A stretch of 39,036 bases of DNA from a virus: positions 1 to 39,036 of IMG/VR virus record IMGVR_UViG_3300031277_000011. One strand, given 5' to 3'. The notes beneath the pieces are model-generated. The model worked only from the letters and a program-made list of their open reading frames with translations. It was not told where the DNA came from and did no database searches. This document shows positions 1 to 8,228 of this stretch, piece after piece. Within the stretch, counting starts at the first letter, position 1. Each line of letters opens with the position of its first letter. The position numbers and the translations under genes were made by a program.

Positions 1-134
1 AGACCTTTAAGAGTTAACGTCTTTGTAATTTCCAAAGGTGCCGTTAATGTGTAAGTCCCCGGTTCGATAAAGATACAATCGTTGTTCTGTGCTGCTGCTA
101 CTGCATCTGCCAAAGATGTGTAATTGTAAGATGA
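1..134. repeat. Left copy of terminal overlap (circular junction)
   Basis: These bases repeat at 38903-39036 with a single difference: T at 20 against G at 38922. The repeat lies inside a coding sequence, and the minus-strand frame continues across the junction (212 down to 1, then 38902 down to 38311; 804 bases, 268 codons including the stop). I read it as the overlap of a circular or circularly permuted contig rather than a genuine T7-like terminal repeat. The removed-overlap length is 38902 bases. The mismatch changes one codon (Thr ACG against Pro CCG). Confidence 0.9.
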
Positions 135-212
135 ACCGTCTGAACCGACATAAATTTGTTTTGTTCCAGCCAAACCTGCGTAATGCCTGAAACCTCCTGC
201 TGCGTTTGCCAT
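1..212 (-). CDS. Beta-helix (pectate-lyase-like fold) virion surface protein, N-terminal part
   Basis: This is the 5' part of a gene that continues at 38902-38311; the joined protein is 267 residues. The start is ATG at 212, preceded by a strong ribosome site AAAGGAGG. The N-terminus MANAAGGFRHYAGLAG leads into YTSLADAVAAAQNNDCIFIE, then a PGTYTL segment and a TLTLKGL turn. That succession of a SLADAVAAA helix, an IxPGTY strand and a LTLKG rung is typical of right-handed parallel beta-helix proteins of phage heads or tails. It lies in the late operon, downstream of two small decoration-like proteins and upstream of the lysis genes. Substrate or receptor is not visible. No catalytic motif is obvious, so a structural role is more likely than an enzymatic one. 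Confidence 0.8.
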   Translation of the reverse strand, partial: MANAAGGFRHYAGLAGTKQIYVGSDGSSYNYTSLADAVAAAQNNDCIFIEPGTYTLTAPLEITKTLTLKG

Positions 213-249
213 AATAATGACCTCCTTTTAGTTTTTCACCGTTAGGAGA

Positions 250-279
250 GGACAGGTAAAACTTTCGCCCTACCTGCCC
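250..279. other. Intergenic hairpin between two structural genes
   Basis: GGACAGGTA (250-258) pairs with TACCTGCCC (271-279), nine pairs with one G-U, loop 12. It sits in the gap between the 143-residue gene and the beta-helix gene. No T-run follows on either strand, so it is more likely an mRNA-processing or stability hairpin, or a weak attenuator, than a classical terminator. Confidence 0.5.
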
Positions 280-308
280 TGACTTTTACGATAATATGTA
301 CTCAGCCT

Positions 309-740
309 TTAAGCTGCTGATACACTTGCACTTGCGTTTACAGGACTCCAAACTAGTGTCCATGTAACTTTACCGTCTTTAGAGGCGGCACAATGCATGT
401 CAATAGTTCCAGGTGCTACTACTATCGGAGCGACTTGCGCTATCATTGCTCCACTGGTAGTTGCAATCATTGCATCTGCCAATGTACCTGTAATGTTATA
501 CATAGTACCAACTACATCAGCATCAATGTCCAAAACTGCGCACATATCGACATCTGCACCTGTTGTAGGATTTGCTACAATTTTAGCGTTGTTAGCCCCT
601 GCTCCTATTGCTTCATTTTCTACTACCCCTGTGATTGAATGAACCCTTATGTAGTCAGTAACAGTAAACAAAGACAACAACCCTGTCTGAGCTATATCTC
701 CATTTGCCCTTTCGCATGTATACGTTTTAACTTCACTCAT
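309..740 (-). CDS. Small decoration-like virion protein, paralogue A (143 aa)
   Basis: A 143-residue protein rich in Ala, Thr and Val with alternating hydrophobic strands, so probably an all-beta virion surface protein. It shares a core with the next gene upstream (803-1231): SLFTVT near the N-terminus, a GTL/DG-rich middle, a W-x-P segment near the C-terminus and an Ala-Ala end, which suggests an old tandem duplication. The start is ATG at 740 behind GGGAGG, and a promoter-like sequence lies at 770-797. The late-operon position next to a beta-helix protein supports a structural role. The exact family is not recognised. Confidence 0.65.
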   Translation of the reverse strand: MSEVKTYTCERANGDIAQTGLLSLFTVTDYIRVHSITGVVENEAIGAGANNAKIVANPTTGADVDMCAVLDIDADVVGTMYNITGTLADAMIATTSGAMIAQVAPIVVAPGTIDMHCAASKDGKVTWTLVWSPVNASASVSAA

Positions 741-769
741 TTTTAAATTCCTCCCTTTTATGTGTGTAT

Positions 770-797
770 ATTATGACACACTGTTGTATTTTTGCAA
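770..797 (-). promoter_or_regulatory. Late promoter of the TTGCAA-N7-ACAGTGTG type, with inverted repeat
   Basis: On the minus strand, TTGCAA (797-792), 16 bases, then CATAAT (775-770), or TAATAT with spacing 18. Seven bases after TTGCAA comes ACAGTGTG, the same word at the same offset as in the promoter before the portal gene (19329-19356). The inverted repeat GTGTGT (762-767) / ACACAC (776-781) brackets the -10 and could be an operator. It would drive paralogue A and the genes beyond it. Confidence 0.6.
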
Positions 798-802
798 CAC
801 AT

Positions 803-1231
803 TTAAGCTGCTACCACTGCACCGTTAGTTGACAAAGGTGTCCAGTCGCAATAAAGCACCAACACACCGGAATCTATCTGTGCAGAAGGTGTCAGTATAA
901 TATCGTTCCCATCTGTTATTATGTATTCCCTTACTGTGCTATATGCTTCTATTTCTGCATCAGGACTGTTATCATGCCATATCTCCCTTGCGTCTAATGC
1001 TGTTGCCACTGTTGTTGCTATAATAGCATCTGGATCGGCTGCTATTCCTACCTCTACATTGCCTGCTGCGCCACTGGCTACATTGGTAGTACATACCGCT
1101 ATAATCTTTACAATAACGTCACCCGTTACTGTAAAAAGACTTATAGGATTAGCGTCATTATCAAAAGTAACTGTCTTTGTTGCTTTTACACTAAAAAAAT
1201 TATTTTCTCCCCATACTGCATCACCACTCAT
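803..1231 (-). CDS. Small decoration-like virion protein, paralogue B (142 aa)
   Basis: A 142-residue protein of the same general design as the gene at 309-740: SLFTVTGDV near residue 30, a VGIAADPDAI segment, an EIWHDNSPD segment, a DIILTPSAQID strand, and LYCDWTPLS near the C-terminus. The pattern resembles small beta-rich proteins often found among podovirus structural genes, and I infer a capsid-decoration or tail-associated role. It follows the 116-residue gene after nine bases and shares the late operon. No catalytic residues or membrane segment are seen. Confidence 0.65.
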   Translation of the reverse strand: MSGDAVWGENNFFSVKATKTVTFDNDANPISLFTVTGDVIVKIIAVCTTNVASGAAGNVEVGIAADPDAIIATTVATALDAREIWHDNSPDAEIEAYSTVREYIITDGNDIILTPSAQIDSGVLVLYCDWTPLSTNGAVVAA

Positions 1232-1240
1232 AGTATCCCC

Positions 1241-1591
1241 CTATTTTGCGTAAAATACTGTAACTTGCATATTGTTAGTTACGCTTACAGCACCCGTTGC
1301 TGTTGTTGTTGCTGCTACACTTAGATATTCACCATTATAGAAAACACCTGAGTCTTTACCTAGTATCACAGTCCCATTAGCAGGAACCTTAAACCACACC
1401 CCTACTGTTGTCCCTAACACAACTGTTGCTGCTGCTGTGTTGAAAAACTGGACATATCTTGCAGCATTATCGTTATTGTTAAGTATTACTTTCTGCACAT
1501 GATAAGGTGTTCTAAAAATGTCCTGTACTGTGCTGTTTACATCTTCTGCCTGCCATATCAATGTACTGGCAGTGTTAGGATTTATAGCCAT
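1241..1591 (-). CDS. Small structural protein, beta-rich (116 aa)
   Basis: The 116-residue product begins MAINPNTASTLIWQAEDVN and contains a strand-turn-strand pattern, YVQFFNTAAATVVLGTTVG then WFKVPANGTVILGKD, and ends in a VFYAK strand. The PANGTVIL type of turn is common in small phage virion proteins that coat the particle. The start is ATG at 1591 behind a run of six G (GGGGGGAATT). It sits between the ejection-protein genes and two decoration-like paralogues. No enzyme motif is visible; function is inferred from size, fold and position. Confidence 0.65.
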   Translation of the reverse strand: MAINPNTASTLIWQAEDVNSTVQDIFRTPYHVQKVILNNNDNAARYVQFFNTAAATVVLGTTVGVWFKVPANGTVILGKDSGVFYNGEYLSVAATTTATGAVSVTNNMQVTVFYAK

Positions 1592-1604
1592 TATAATTCC
1601 CCCC

Positions 1605-1632
1605 TTGACTTTTTAGTTATTCCGTGTAAAAT
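1605..1632 (+). promoter_or_regulatory. Antisense promoter for the small membrane-protein gene
   Basis: TTGACT (1605-1610), 16 bases, TAAAAT (1627-1632), then seven bases to ATG at 1640. The distance from -35 to start codon (29 bases) equals that of the three other leaderless-type promoters in the window, so transcription would begin at or within a base or so of the start codon. It points against the surrounding late operon. Confidence 0.6.
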
Positions 1633-1639
1633 TACATCT

Positions 1640-1867
1640 ATGAAATTAATATATATATCAGTCTTGTTAGTAGGATTATCCACATTAACGTACGTAGATA
1701 ACATATTCATATATCCGTTATGCCTTGTGATCTCCGGATTATTCGGTGAATTCTTCTCAGAATTAATAAAACCCAAACCGAAAGACGACTTTGAAAAAAG
1801 ACTTAACGACCTTACAAATAAGGTCAATACTATCCGTTTTGTAGAAGAAAATAGGACAAGAAAATAA
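1640..1867 (+). CDS. Small membrane protein with C-terminal coiled coil, antisense in the late operon (75 aa)
   Basis: The 75-residue product begins MKLIYISVLLVGLSTLTYVD, which has one or two hydrophobic segments (about 3-17 and 24-40), followed by SELIKPKPKDD and a charged helix with heptad character, FEKRLNDLTNKVNTIRFVEE. Protein-like composition and a plausible promoter ending just before the ATG argue that it is real; no Shine-Dalgarno site is present. It is transcribed against the late operon, like a moron gene. The opposite strand also has an open frame (1591-1872) with good translational signals, so one of the two, or both, may be expressed. Function unknown; a superinfection or membrane role is only a guess. 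Confidence 0.6.
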   Translation: MKLIYISVLLVGLSTLTYVDNIFIYPLCLVISGLFGEFFSELIKPKPKDDFEKRLNDLTNKVNTIRFVEENRTRK

Positions 1868-1868
1868 A

Positions 1869-4022
1869 TCATTCTTTATCCCTCCCTACCATATAAGGTA
1901 GTACGCTTTTCTGTCCTTTACCTGTTATACCTGGTGTTGATTTAGATATATTTTTATACTGTCTTAATGCCTTTGCGTATTTAAGCTCATCACCTAAAAC
2001 ATAATTAACAATGCTTTTCACGGGTTGACTCGCAACACGTTCTACAAAGCCTATAACGCCCGTTCTGGAAGGGTTTACCGCCCCGGTAGTAGTAGAGGTA
2101 TACTTGTTATAATAATCCGCTAGAAGGTCTATCTTTTTAATGTCTTCTTTGTTTAATAAATTCTGTGCTATACCCTCTTTTTTGTACTTGGCCCATTTAG
2201 TTATCCATTTACCAGGATTTCTCTCTGTAGCCTCATTAAATAACTCACTTAACCAGTTTTCTTTTACTGTGGTCATTAATTCAGGTGTATTAAGCTTTTT
2301 GACAGTATCTTTAAACTGTTTTATATTCTCTCCGCTTGATGTTATCTTTTTAATAACATTCCTAGAAGCTCCGGTTTTTGTAGTTCCGCTTAATGTTTCA
2401 TTGTATAACTTATTAACTGCTGTATATGCTTCGTATGCTTCTTTAGGTTTTGTAATTCCAGCACCTTCTATTGACTGAGCTACCCTGTCTTCAAGAAAAG
2501 TCTTTATCTCTTTAAGCTTTCTTGCATAATTGTTGTTACCAGCCCTTGATGCCTCGCTTATCTGACTGCCTATGTTGCTTGATAGCGCATCTAACTGCTC
2601 TACGGTTCCGGCTTGACGATACATATCCTCTATGTTTAAAAGCTTGTTGTAGTTGCTTCCAAGCGTAAATTTGTCTATGTCTTCAATAGGTAAATTATCA
2701 GCTGTTTTTATGTTTTTTAATATTTCTTTTTCTATTTTTTTAAACTTTTGTATATGATGACCACTTGGGATCACTATGTTATATGGATCTGTTATTTCTG
2801 TATAATAAACAACACCGTTTTTTTCGTGTTTAATATAATTATTTTCTAAGATTTCAGATCTATCAAATCCTTTTCCTTCTGTTAAATACCCTTCATGTCC
2901 GGATGGATGATTAGATACTCTTATTTTTTTCCCTCCATAATCTGCATAATAAGTTCCTGTCCTGTCATACTTTTTTAGTATATTTGACAATGGAAACTCA
3001 GAATTTTCTATTTTATCTGCAAATTTTATAGCATCTTCTTTTGTTTTGAATATCTTTTCTTTGCCAGTTTTTATATTATAAACTGAAAATTGTTTTGTTT
3101 TTTCGTCTGGTATTAACATCTTGTTTTCGTCCAACCCTTTGTATTTACCATAACCTTCTTCTATGTACGTTATTTTATCTTTTTTGCCTAAAGGTATATC
3201 TTTACCAGCTTGTTTGAATTCGCCTATCACTTCACCTGTTGCTTTCTTTCCTGCTTTTAATCCTTCCTTAACCTTCTGCCCTGCTATCTCAGGATTTGCA
3301 GATCCCTTGTTCTGATACTGTTCTAAAATATCACGATACTTTTGTAATTGTCTTTGTTGCTGATCGTATAGTCCTTTATCTCTTGATTTAAGTAATGTTT
3401 CTGTATATTGTGCCGGTGTTGGTTCTCCCCCTGCTTTGGGCTGCATCTGAGTAGGTGTCAAAGGTTCCAGCCCTTCTTCTGTATACTTTAAGTTTTCAAG
3501 CTCTGTTCCCATAGTTGGCTTAAATGCGTCTTTTTCAGACTTTAAAACATTTAATATATCCCCGGCATCTTTTACCTGACTACCTACTACTCTTGGTTTA
3601 GATAATACTTTCTTAATACCGGATTTTGCAAGTCCAGGTACTTTTCTTGCCGCACTTAAAGCGACCGGTAACGCCTGTCCCCCTGCTTCCATTGCTGCAC
3701 CTGTTGCAACATTTTTACCTGCCTTTACAAGCTCTTCCCCCAGGGTTCCGCTTTCACGACCACCTAGCATTTTATATAATTCTTCTGCTGCTGCATATCC
3801 CAAACCACCGCCGGCTACTGCACCAACTGGCCCTAACGAAGCGCCAGCAACACCACCACCTATTGCGCCTGCCCCTTGTAATACAGGTCTAACAAGGTTC
3901 TCCCCTACTTTGCCACCGACAATAGGTATATCAGCTTCAAGCCAAGACTTTTCTTTCTGAGAATACTTTTCCCACGGTTTACCAGTTGTAGTTGTTTGGT
4001 ATTTTTCCCAAGGTTTAGGCAT
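1869..4022 (-). CDS. Large internal virion / DNA-ejection protein (717 aa)
   Basis: The largest of four proteins placed like podovirus ejection proteins. Two KPWEKY motifs (residues 3-8 and 15-20) open the protein; PWEKY repeats recur in phage virion proteins. Residues about 45-80 form a Gly/Ala-rich segment (GAIGGGVAGASLGPVGAVAG) that could insert into a membrane. Residues about 275-430 look like an inserted globular domain (GKYKGLD, YYADYGGKKIRVSNHPSG, FDRSEILENN). The C-terminal half is helical and charged. It probably enters the cell with the DNA and helps form a channel. The start is ATG at 4022, directly after the next ejection gene. Family assignment is inferred from size, order and composition. 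Confidence 0.65.
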   Translation of the reverse strand: MPKPWEKYQTTTTGKPWEKYSQKEKSWLEADIPIVGGKVGENLVRPVLQGAGAIGGGVAGASLGPVGAVAGGGLGYAAAEELYKMLGGRESGTLGEELVKAGKNVATGAAMEAGGQALPVALSAARKVPGLAKSGIKKVLSKPRVVGSQVKDAGDILNVLKSEKDAFKPTMGTELENLKYTEEGLEPLTPTQMQPKAGGEPTPAQYTETLLKSRDKGLYDQQQRQLQKYRDILEQYQNKGSANPEIAGQKVKEGLKAGKKATGEVIGEFKQAGKDIPLGKKDKITYIEEGYGKYKGLDENKMLIPDEKTKQFSVYNIKTGKEKIFKTKEDAIKFADKIENSEFPLSNILKKYDRTGTYYADYGGKKIRVSNHPSGHEGYLTEGKGFDRSEILENNYIKHEKNGVVYYTEITDPYNIVIPSGHHIQKFKKIEKEILKNIKTADNLPIEDIDKFTLGSNYNKLLNIEDMYRQAGTVEQLDALSSNIGSQISEASRAGNNNYARKLKEIKTFLEDRVAQSIEGAGITKPKEAYEAYTAVNKLYNETLSGTTKTGASRNVIKKITSSGENIKQFKDTVKKLNTPELMTTVKENWLSELFNEATERNPGKWITKWAKYKKEGIAQNLLNKEDIKKIDLLADYYNKYTSTTTGAVNPSRTGVIGFVERVASQPVKSIVNYVLGDELKYAKALRQYKNISKSTPGITGKGQKSVLPYMVGRDKE

Positions 4023-5075
4023 TTATATTTTCTCCCAATTCTCTTGTTTGGAAGGATCACCACCTTTAAACCTGTAACCATCCTCTACCATTCCTGGTTG
4101 TGGCCCTTCTGCTGCTTCTGCACTAGGCAAAAGTGCTTCACCTACTGCGCCAGCACCCTTGTCAATAGCACCTGCGATACCTGGTTCATCTGTCATATTT
4201 TTTGACCCTGGAACTTTTGATTTTACTTCGTTAATAATATCATCAGCGCTTTTTCTATAATTAGAACTAACAAAACCAGAAAGAGTCCCGCCAGCACTGT
4301 TCCAGTATTTGATCGCCTCATCTTTTGCTTTTAACTGATCTAACAATACATCTTTTAATGCTATCGCTCTTTCTTTGTTTACTTCTATTGGAAGACTAAA
4401 ATCAAATGTCTGTTGTACAATTGTTTGTCCTTCTTTTTCTGTGAACTGAGCGCCCAATATAGGTCTTAGAGTTTCTACTACGGTTCTAGCTATATTTTGA
4501 CCTGCTGCTCTTGTCTTAGGCGTAAATAATGCACTTGTTGTATCAAATGTTTGAGCCATACCTGTAAATGGGCCAGTCACAACATCACCTTTATCCATCT
4601 TGCCAATTACTTTGTCTAAAGAGTTAATTTTAGACTTAATGCCTGAGAATCCACCAGCAGCATTATATAGCGATACGTCTTTGCCAAAAGTAACATCAAT
4701 AGCCTCTTGCCCCTTTGTCAGCTTGGGCGGTTTTCTCATTTCTTTTGCTTTATCATATTGTGCTTTCAGTCCTATTAATTTCTTTTGTTTTTCAAAATCC
4801 CTATCCTCTTTGTTTTGTCCTAACTGTAAACCCTGAACTGTCTTGTATTTGTTAAGTAATTCTTTTCTTCTATCTGCAATATTCTGCATCTCCATAGTTG
4901 ATGGTGTTGTAAAAGCTTTTTCTATCCCCTTTCTACCCTCTTTTCCGGTTATCAAAGGGGAAATTATACCAGAAATGGTTTGACCGGTATAATATTTGTC
5001 CTGGGCTGCCATCTTTTTGGCTTCGTCTTGTTCTTTTAGCTTCTCTAGTGCTTTCATCTCTGTTTTATAGTCCAT
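4023..5075 (-). CDS. Internal virion / ejection protein (350 aa)
   Basis: A 350-residue, mostly helical protein. It begins with a Lys/Glu-rich coiled coil (MDYKTEMKALEKLKEQDEAK) and has a central conserved-looking block (ARTVVETLRPILGAQFTEKE, then QQTFDFSLP). The C-terminus has an Ala/Gly linker and ends in DGYRFKGGDPSKQENWEKI-like residues, a tail I associate with podovirus ejection proteins. It abuts the 717-residue gene and follows two Gln-rich genes, the usual order of internal proteins that travel with DNA through a short tail. No enzyme motif is seen. Confidence 0.65.
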   Translation of the reverse strand: MDYKTEMKALEKLKEQDEAKKMAAQDKYYTGQTISGIISPLITGKEGRKGIEKAFTTPSTMEMQNIADRRKELLNKYKTVQGLQLGQNKEDRDFEKQKKLIGLKAQYDKAKEMRKPPKLTKGQEAIDVTFGKDVSLYNAAGGFSGIKSKINSLDKVIGKMDKGDVVTGPFTGMAQTFDTTSALFTPKTRAAGQNIARTVVETLRPILGAQFTEKEGQTIVQQTFDFSLPIEVNKERAIALKDVLLDQLKAKDEAIKYWNSAGGTLSGFVSSNYRKSADDIINEVKSKVPGSKNMTDEPGIAGAIDKGAGAVGEALLPSAEAAEGPQPGMVEDGYRFKGGDPSKQENWEKI

Positions 5076-5084
5076 AACAACCCC

Positions 5085-5903
5085 TTAAAATACTTTGTTC
5101 CAAACATAACCGCCGAGTTTCCCTGCTGCTTCCCCTATATCGTTATATAAACCGGCTTTATTCTCCCCTTGTGCCAAGTCATAAGCTGCCTGACCTGTCT
5201 TTGTATTGGCTTTACTCTGTGCTATCTGTTTAGCAAGATTTACATTACCACTTTGTACGTTTCTTCGTTCTGCTGTCTCACCCTGGTTGTATAAATTCTG
5301 TCTGTCTATATTTCGTTGCATTGTATCCTGTCTATTTCTTGCATTATCCTGTGCAAACTGGTTTAAAATATTAGCATTTGTACTGTTTACGGTATAATCT
5401 TGTCCTCTTAAATTACCGGCCATTTCCCCCTGTTGCAAATTAGCTAGTGCCCTCATCTCTGCGTTCTTAGCTGCTTGTGCGGCCTGTTCCTGAGAAAACC
5501 TATCTACTGCATTTTGCGCCGCTTGAGTTCTTAAAGCATACTCTATACCACTACCACCCATGCCCTTTCGTAACATTTCATTAATGATAGCCTCTTGCTG
5601 ACCTCTGGACTCCTGCCCTGTTCTTTGCTGGCTCTGCATATAATTATAGGCATCTTGTGCAGACATCCCCTTATCTGCCAACTCTTGCATATTCTGTAAG
5701 GCTGCCATTTCCGTACTTCTAAGAGTAGGATCCTCTTTTATTATCTGTGCCTGTAATTCCGGCGGTAATCCCTCAAGTATAGCTTCCGGAGCTTGGATAT
5801 ACTCATACTCAGGCAAATCATTATAATATTTCATTGCCTCATCGGACCGTCTGTTTGCATCTTCTAAGGCTCTTTTTTTTGCATAATAATCAAATATACC
5901 CAT
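5085..5903 (-). CDS. Gln/Asn-rich internal virion protein (272 aa)
   Basis: A 272-residue protein starting MGIFDYYAKKRALEDANRRS. It has long helical stretches rich in Gln, Ala and Asn (QEQAAQAAKNAEMRALANLQ; NILNQFAQDNARNRQ) and a C-terminal GEAAGKLGGYVWNKVF motif that is amphipathic and might touch membrane. The start is ATG at 5903 with GGAG upstream. Composition and place, second of four consecutive genes, match podovirus internal-core proteins. It lacks any recognisable catalytic motif. Confidence 0.6.
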   Translation of the reverse strand: MGIFDYYAKKRALEDANRRSDEAMKYYNDLPEYEYIQAPEAILEGLPPELQAQIIKEDPTLRSTEMAALQNMQELADKGMSAQDAYNYMQSQQRTGQESRGQQEAIINEMLRKGMGGSGIEYALRTQAAQNAVDRFSQEQAAQAAKNAEMRALANLQQGEMAGNLRGQDYTVNSTNANILNQFAQDNARNRQDTMQRNIDRQNLYNQGETAERRNVQSGNVNLAKQIAQSKANTKTGQAAYDLAQGENKAGLYNDIGEAAGKLGGYVWNKVF

Positions 5904-5915
5904 GTCCTAACTCCT

Positions 5916-7004
5916 TTATACAAAATTAGTATAATTATATACATCTTCTGGATTAGGCATTGTGTACGTAGCATCTTTCCCTAAAAGCCCATATAATGCC
6001 ATTAAGTCTTGCATAGCTGTCTGGTCTTGGTTTTGCTGCATCCACTGATTAGTGGCAGTTGCACTACTAGGGGCCAACTGTGTGTTAATAAAATTCTGTG
6101 CCTGCATTTTTGCATTAGTCCACATATTTACCAATTCAGGAGGGGCAGAATTACCTGTTGAAGCTAAATACTGAGATTTCCTTTGTTCAATATCCATGTT
6201 AGCGTCATTTTGCATATTAGACCAATGCTGCTGTTGATCCGATAGATTATTCTTTATTTGTCCCTCTTGGCCAGTAATATAATCTCCAAGTCCCTGTTGC
6301 CATGCTTGCTTTGCCTGTTCTATTTGTGGTAATACAGCTTCCCTCTGCGCTGTTCTGTCCTGTCTTGCTTGCTCTAACGGTTGAAGGTATTGATTTTGAT
6401 ACTGCTCTTTAACCTGTGGTATAAATTCATTCCTGAACTCAGGGCTTCCCTGTAATAACATGGTATCAAAAGCTTTCATGCCCGTACTATAATTAGGCTG
6501 GTTAGGAGCTAAACTTCCGGTAAATTCCATAGTTTTGTAAAAATTATTAGGCTCTAAATTAGCCACCGTGTTATATTGCTGCTCTAACGGCGCATACCCG
6601 GAAATCTCCTGACTAACGTCTGGTAACATCTGGTATTGGTTCATGGCATTACTCTGACTCAAATTTTGAGATAAGGATCCGTAGTCATCAGAAGCTAAAG
6701 ATTTACTCAAACTATCCTCACTATAAGGAACCGCAGAAGGTAACTCCGATAAATTCTGCTGTTGCTTAGATACTTCTCCTGCTCCTGTTTGCATCTTTTC
6801 CTGCGTTTGCTGTTTAGCTGTATTTATATTGGTATTATCCCCCTGGTTGGCATTAAGGTAATCTTGTATATTAGTCCATCCACCTGGTTTGCCTGCGTCT
6901 GTAGGTTGAGCTATTCCTGTCTGTTGCCCTGTCCCTAATAAAGCCGATCCAGTATTATATCCTGGTATTTCCATACCCTGACTGTACTTTCTTAGATATG
7001 CCAT
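5916..7004 (-). CDS. Gln-rich internal virion protein (362 aa)
   Basis: A 362-residue protein with very high Gln and Asn content and low-complexity helices (QQQNLSELPSAVPY; SQNLSQSNAMNQYQMLPD; EQARQDRTAQREAVLPQIEQ). The start is ATG at 7004 behind AAGGAG. It stands just after the tail-fibre and chaperone genes and before the other internal proteins. I infer a core or ejection protein; a tail-assembly scaffold is the alternative. No membrane segment or enzyme site was found. Confidence 0.55.
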   Translation of the reverse strand: MAYLRKYSQGMEIPGYNTGSALLGTGQQTGIAQPTDAGKPGGWTNIQDYLNANQGDNTNINTAKQQTQEKMQTGAGEVSKQQQNLSELPSAVPYSEDSLSKSLASDDYGSLSQNLSQSNAMNQYQMLPDVSQEISGYAPLEQQYNTVANLEPNNFYKTMEFTGSLAPNQPNYSTGMKAFDTMLLQGSPEFRNEFIPQVKEQYQNQYLQPLEQARQDRTAQREAVLPQIEQAKQAWQQGLGDYITGQEGQIKNNLSDQQQHWSNMQNDANMDIEQRKSQYLASTGNSAPPELVNMWTNAKMQAQNFINTQLAPSSATATNQWMQQNQDQTAMQDLMALYGLLGKDATYTMPNPEDVYNYTNFV

Positions 7005-7008
7005 ATGA

Positions 7009-7347
7009 TTACTCCTTAATTATGCTTAGTTTGTCACCTAAACTATCTATAGCAAGTCTACGCATTTCTTTATATATCATCTGTTCTTCTTTCATCATTA
7101 CTGTGCTCTCTGGCGTTTCTTCAATTTTTTCTTTTTCTTCTTTCTCTGCTTTAGGCATGATGATCCATTCTTCGCCGTTAAAAATAAGCTTTTCGTCTTT
7201 CTCAAAAGGCAACGGTTCTTTTAATGTGCAATTATTAGGCATCATATAAACATCTTTGCCTAATATTTTAGACTCTAATTTATCTTTTTGCAGAGTATAT
7301 TCTGTTAAATATTCTTTTGTTATTTCGCTGTATAAATACCCTTTCAT
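7009..7347 (-). CDS. Tail-fibre assembly chaperone-like protein (112 aa)
   Basis: The first 65 residues follow the pattern of small tail-fibre chaperones: GYLYSEITKEYLTEYTLQKD, then DVYMMPNNCTLKEPLPFEKD, then LIFNGEEWIIMPK (a YLxPxxxTxxxPP then W-x-V-P logic). A Lys/Glu-rich linker and a short C-terminal helix follow. It starts at 7347, overlapping by one base the end of the collar-domain fibre gene, its expected client. It likely helps fold or trimerise that fibre and may not be retained in the virion. Confidence 0.6.
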   Translation of the reverse strand: MKGYLYSEITKEYLTEYTLQKDKLESKILGKDVYMMPNNCTLKEPLPFEKDEKLIFNGEEWIIMPKAEKEEKEKIEETPESTVMMKEEQMIYKEMRRLAIDSLGDKLSIIKE

Positions 7348-8228
7348 TAATATAACCTCATAAAAATATGTATGCCCCTTGCTTTTCCAGTTGTCTCTGT
7401 ACCGGTTCGCGGAACTCCGTTTACTCCGTCTGTAACTGGATTTTTAACATCGATCACATTATCAGTATTATTGTTAAAAATATCTCTATTAACACCTGAG
7501 TTACCTACCGTCGTAATAGATCTATTAAAAGTATGCCAGTGACCTTGTAACTGATCATCTATTAACTGAGCCAAAGCAACAGCATCATTACTTGTGTAAA
7601 TAGTAGGAGTTCCAACACATCTTAATGTTGCTGATCTTAAATCAAGAATATTAAATGTTGTAGTACCGTCACCTGCTCCCCATGTAACGCCATATTTTGC
7701 AAATAAAGCCGCATAAGTAGTACGGGAGATAGCAGACCCGTCAGGATATGCTTCATTCTCACATATATCATCACAGCCGCTTATTCTTAATCCACCGATA
7801 GGATAGCTTTTTCCTATATTATATAATGGTGTATCAGATACTGATGCAAAAGCAGTATCTACACTAGCATCTGCAATTATAGAAAATAAAACCTCCTGGC
7901 TGCCACTATTACGAAATAGAAAAGTAATTCCAATAGAATCATTATTTACCTGTCTTGTCTTGATTGTAAAAAAATCTTCACAGTACAAAACATGGACACC
8001 TACACGACCGTTAAACTTATGCCTTATTATCAATTCCTCACCGTCATTAAATACGAATTTTTTTAAACTCGATTTAATATTATCCTGGTAATTAATGCCG
8101 TTTCTTAACGCAGTAATTGTTGTATCCATAAAACTATTTAATGGCTCTAAGATATAATTAATCCAATCCGGTACGTCACCGGGTATGTCTTCTCTTTTTA
8201 TAGCTCTAGCACCCTTAATTATACTCAT
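7347..8228 (-). CDS. Tail fibre with phage collar domain (293 aa)
   Basis: A short tail fibre likely to contact the host surface. Residues 1-130 look like an N-terminal attachment and shaft region. Residues about 141-290 match a phage tail-collar domain: SYPIGGLRIS, a YPDGS turn, TYAALFAKYG, then FNILDLRSATLR, and the metal-type GHWHTF motif (229-234). The terminal GIHIFMRLY resembles the usual collar-domain end. It overlaps the 924-residue tail gene upstream by four bases (ATGA) and is followed directly by a chaperone-like gene. The LFAKYGxTWGxGDGTTTFxxxDLR string is the strongest evidence. Confidence 0.85.
   Translation of the reverse strand: MSIIKGARAIKREDIPGDVPDWINYILEPLNSFMDTTITALRNGINYQDNIKSSLKKFVFNDGEELIIRHKFNGRVGVHVLYCEDFFTIKTRQVNNDSIGITFLFRNSGSQEVLFSIIADASVDTAFASVSDTPLYNIGKSYPIGGLRISGCDDICENEAYPDGSAISRTTYAALFAKYGVTWGAGDGTTTFNILDLRSATLRCVGTPTIYTSNDAVALAQLIDDQLQGHWHTFNRSITTVGNSGVNRDIFNNNTDNVIDVKNPVTDGVNGVPRTGTETTGKARGIHIFMRLY

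Noticed and set aside
1-134. T7-type terminal direct repeat
   Set aside because: The repeat is inside a gene that reads through the junction and has one mismatch; assembly overlap of a circular or permuted genome explains it better.
393-642. Plus-strand open frames in the decoration genes
   Set aside because: They are mirror frames of the Ala/Thr-rich minus genes and have no ribosome site.
1591-1872. Minus-strand 93-residue open frame opposite the 75-residue plus gene
   Set aside because: It has good start signals, but its sequence looks like a mirror of the plus gene (many Ser, Phe and Leu without a clear fold). I kept the plus frame as the main call and recorded the conflict as a finding.
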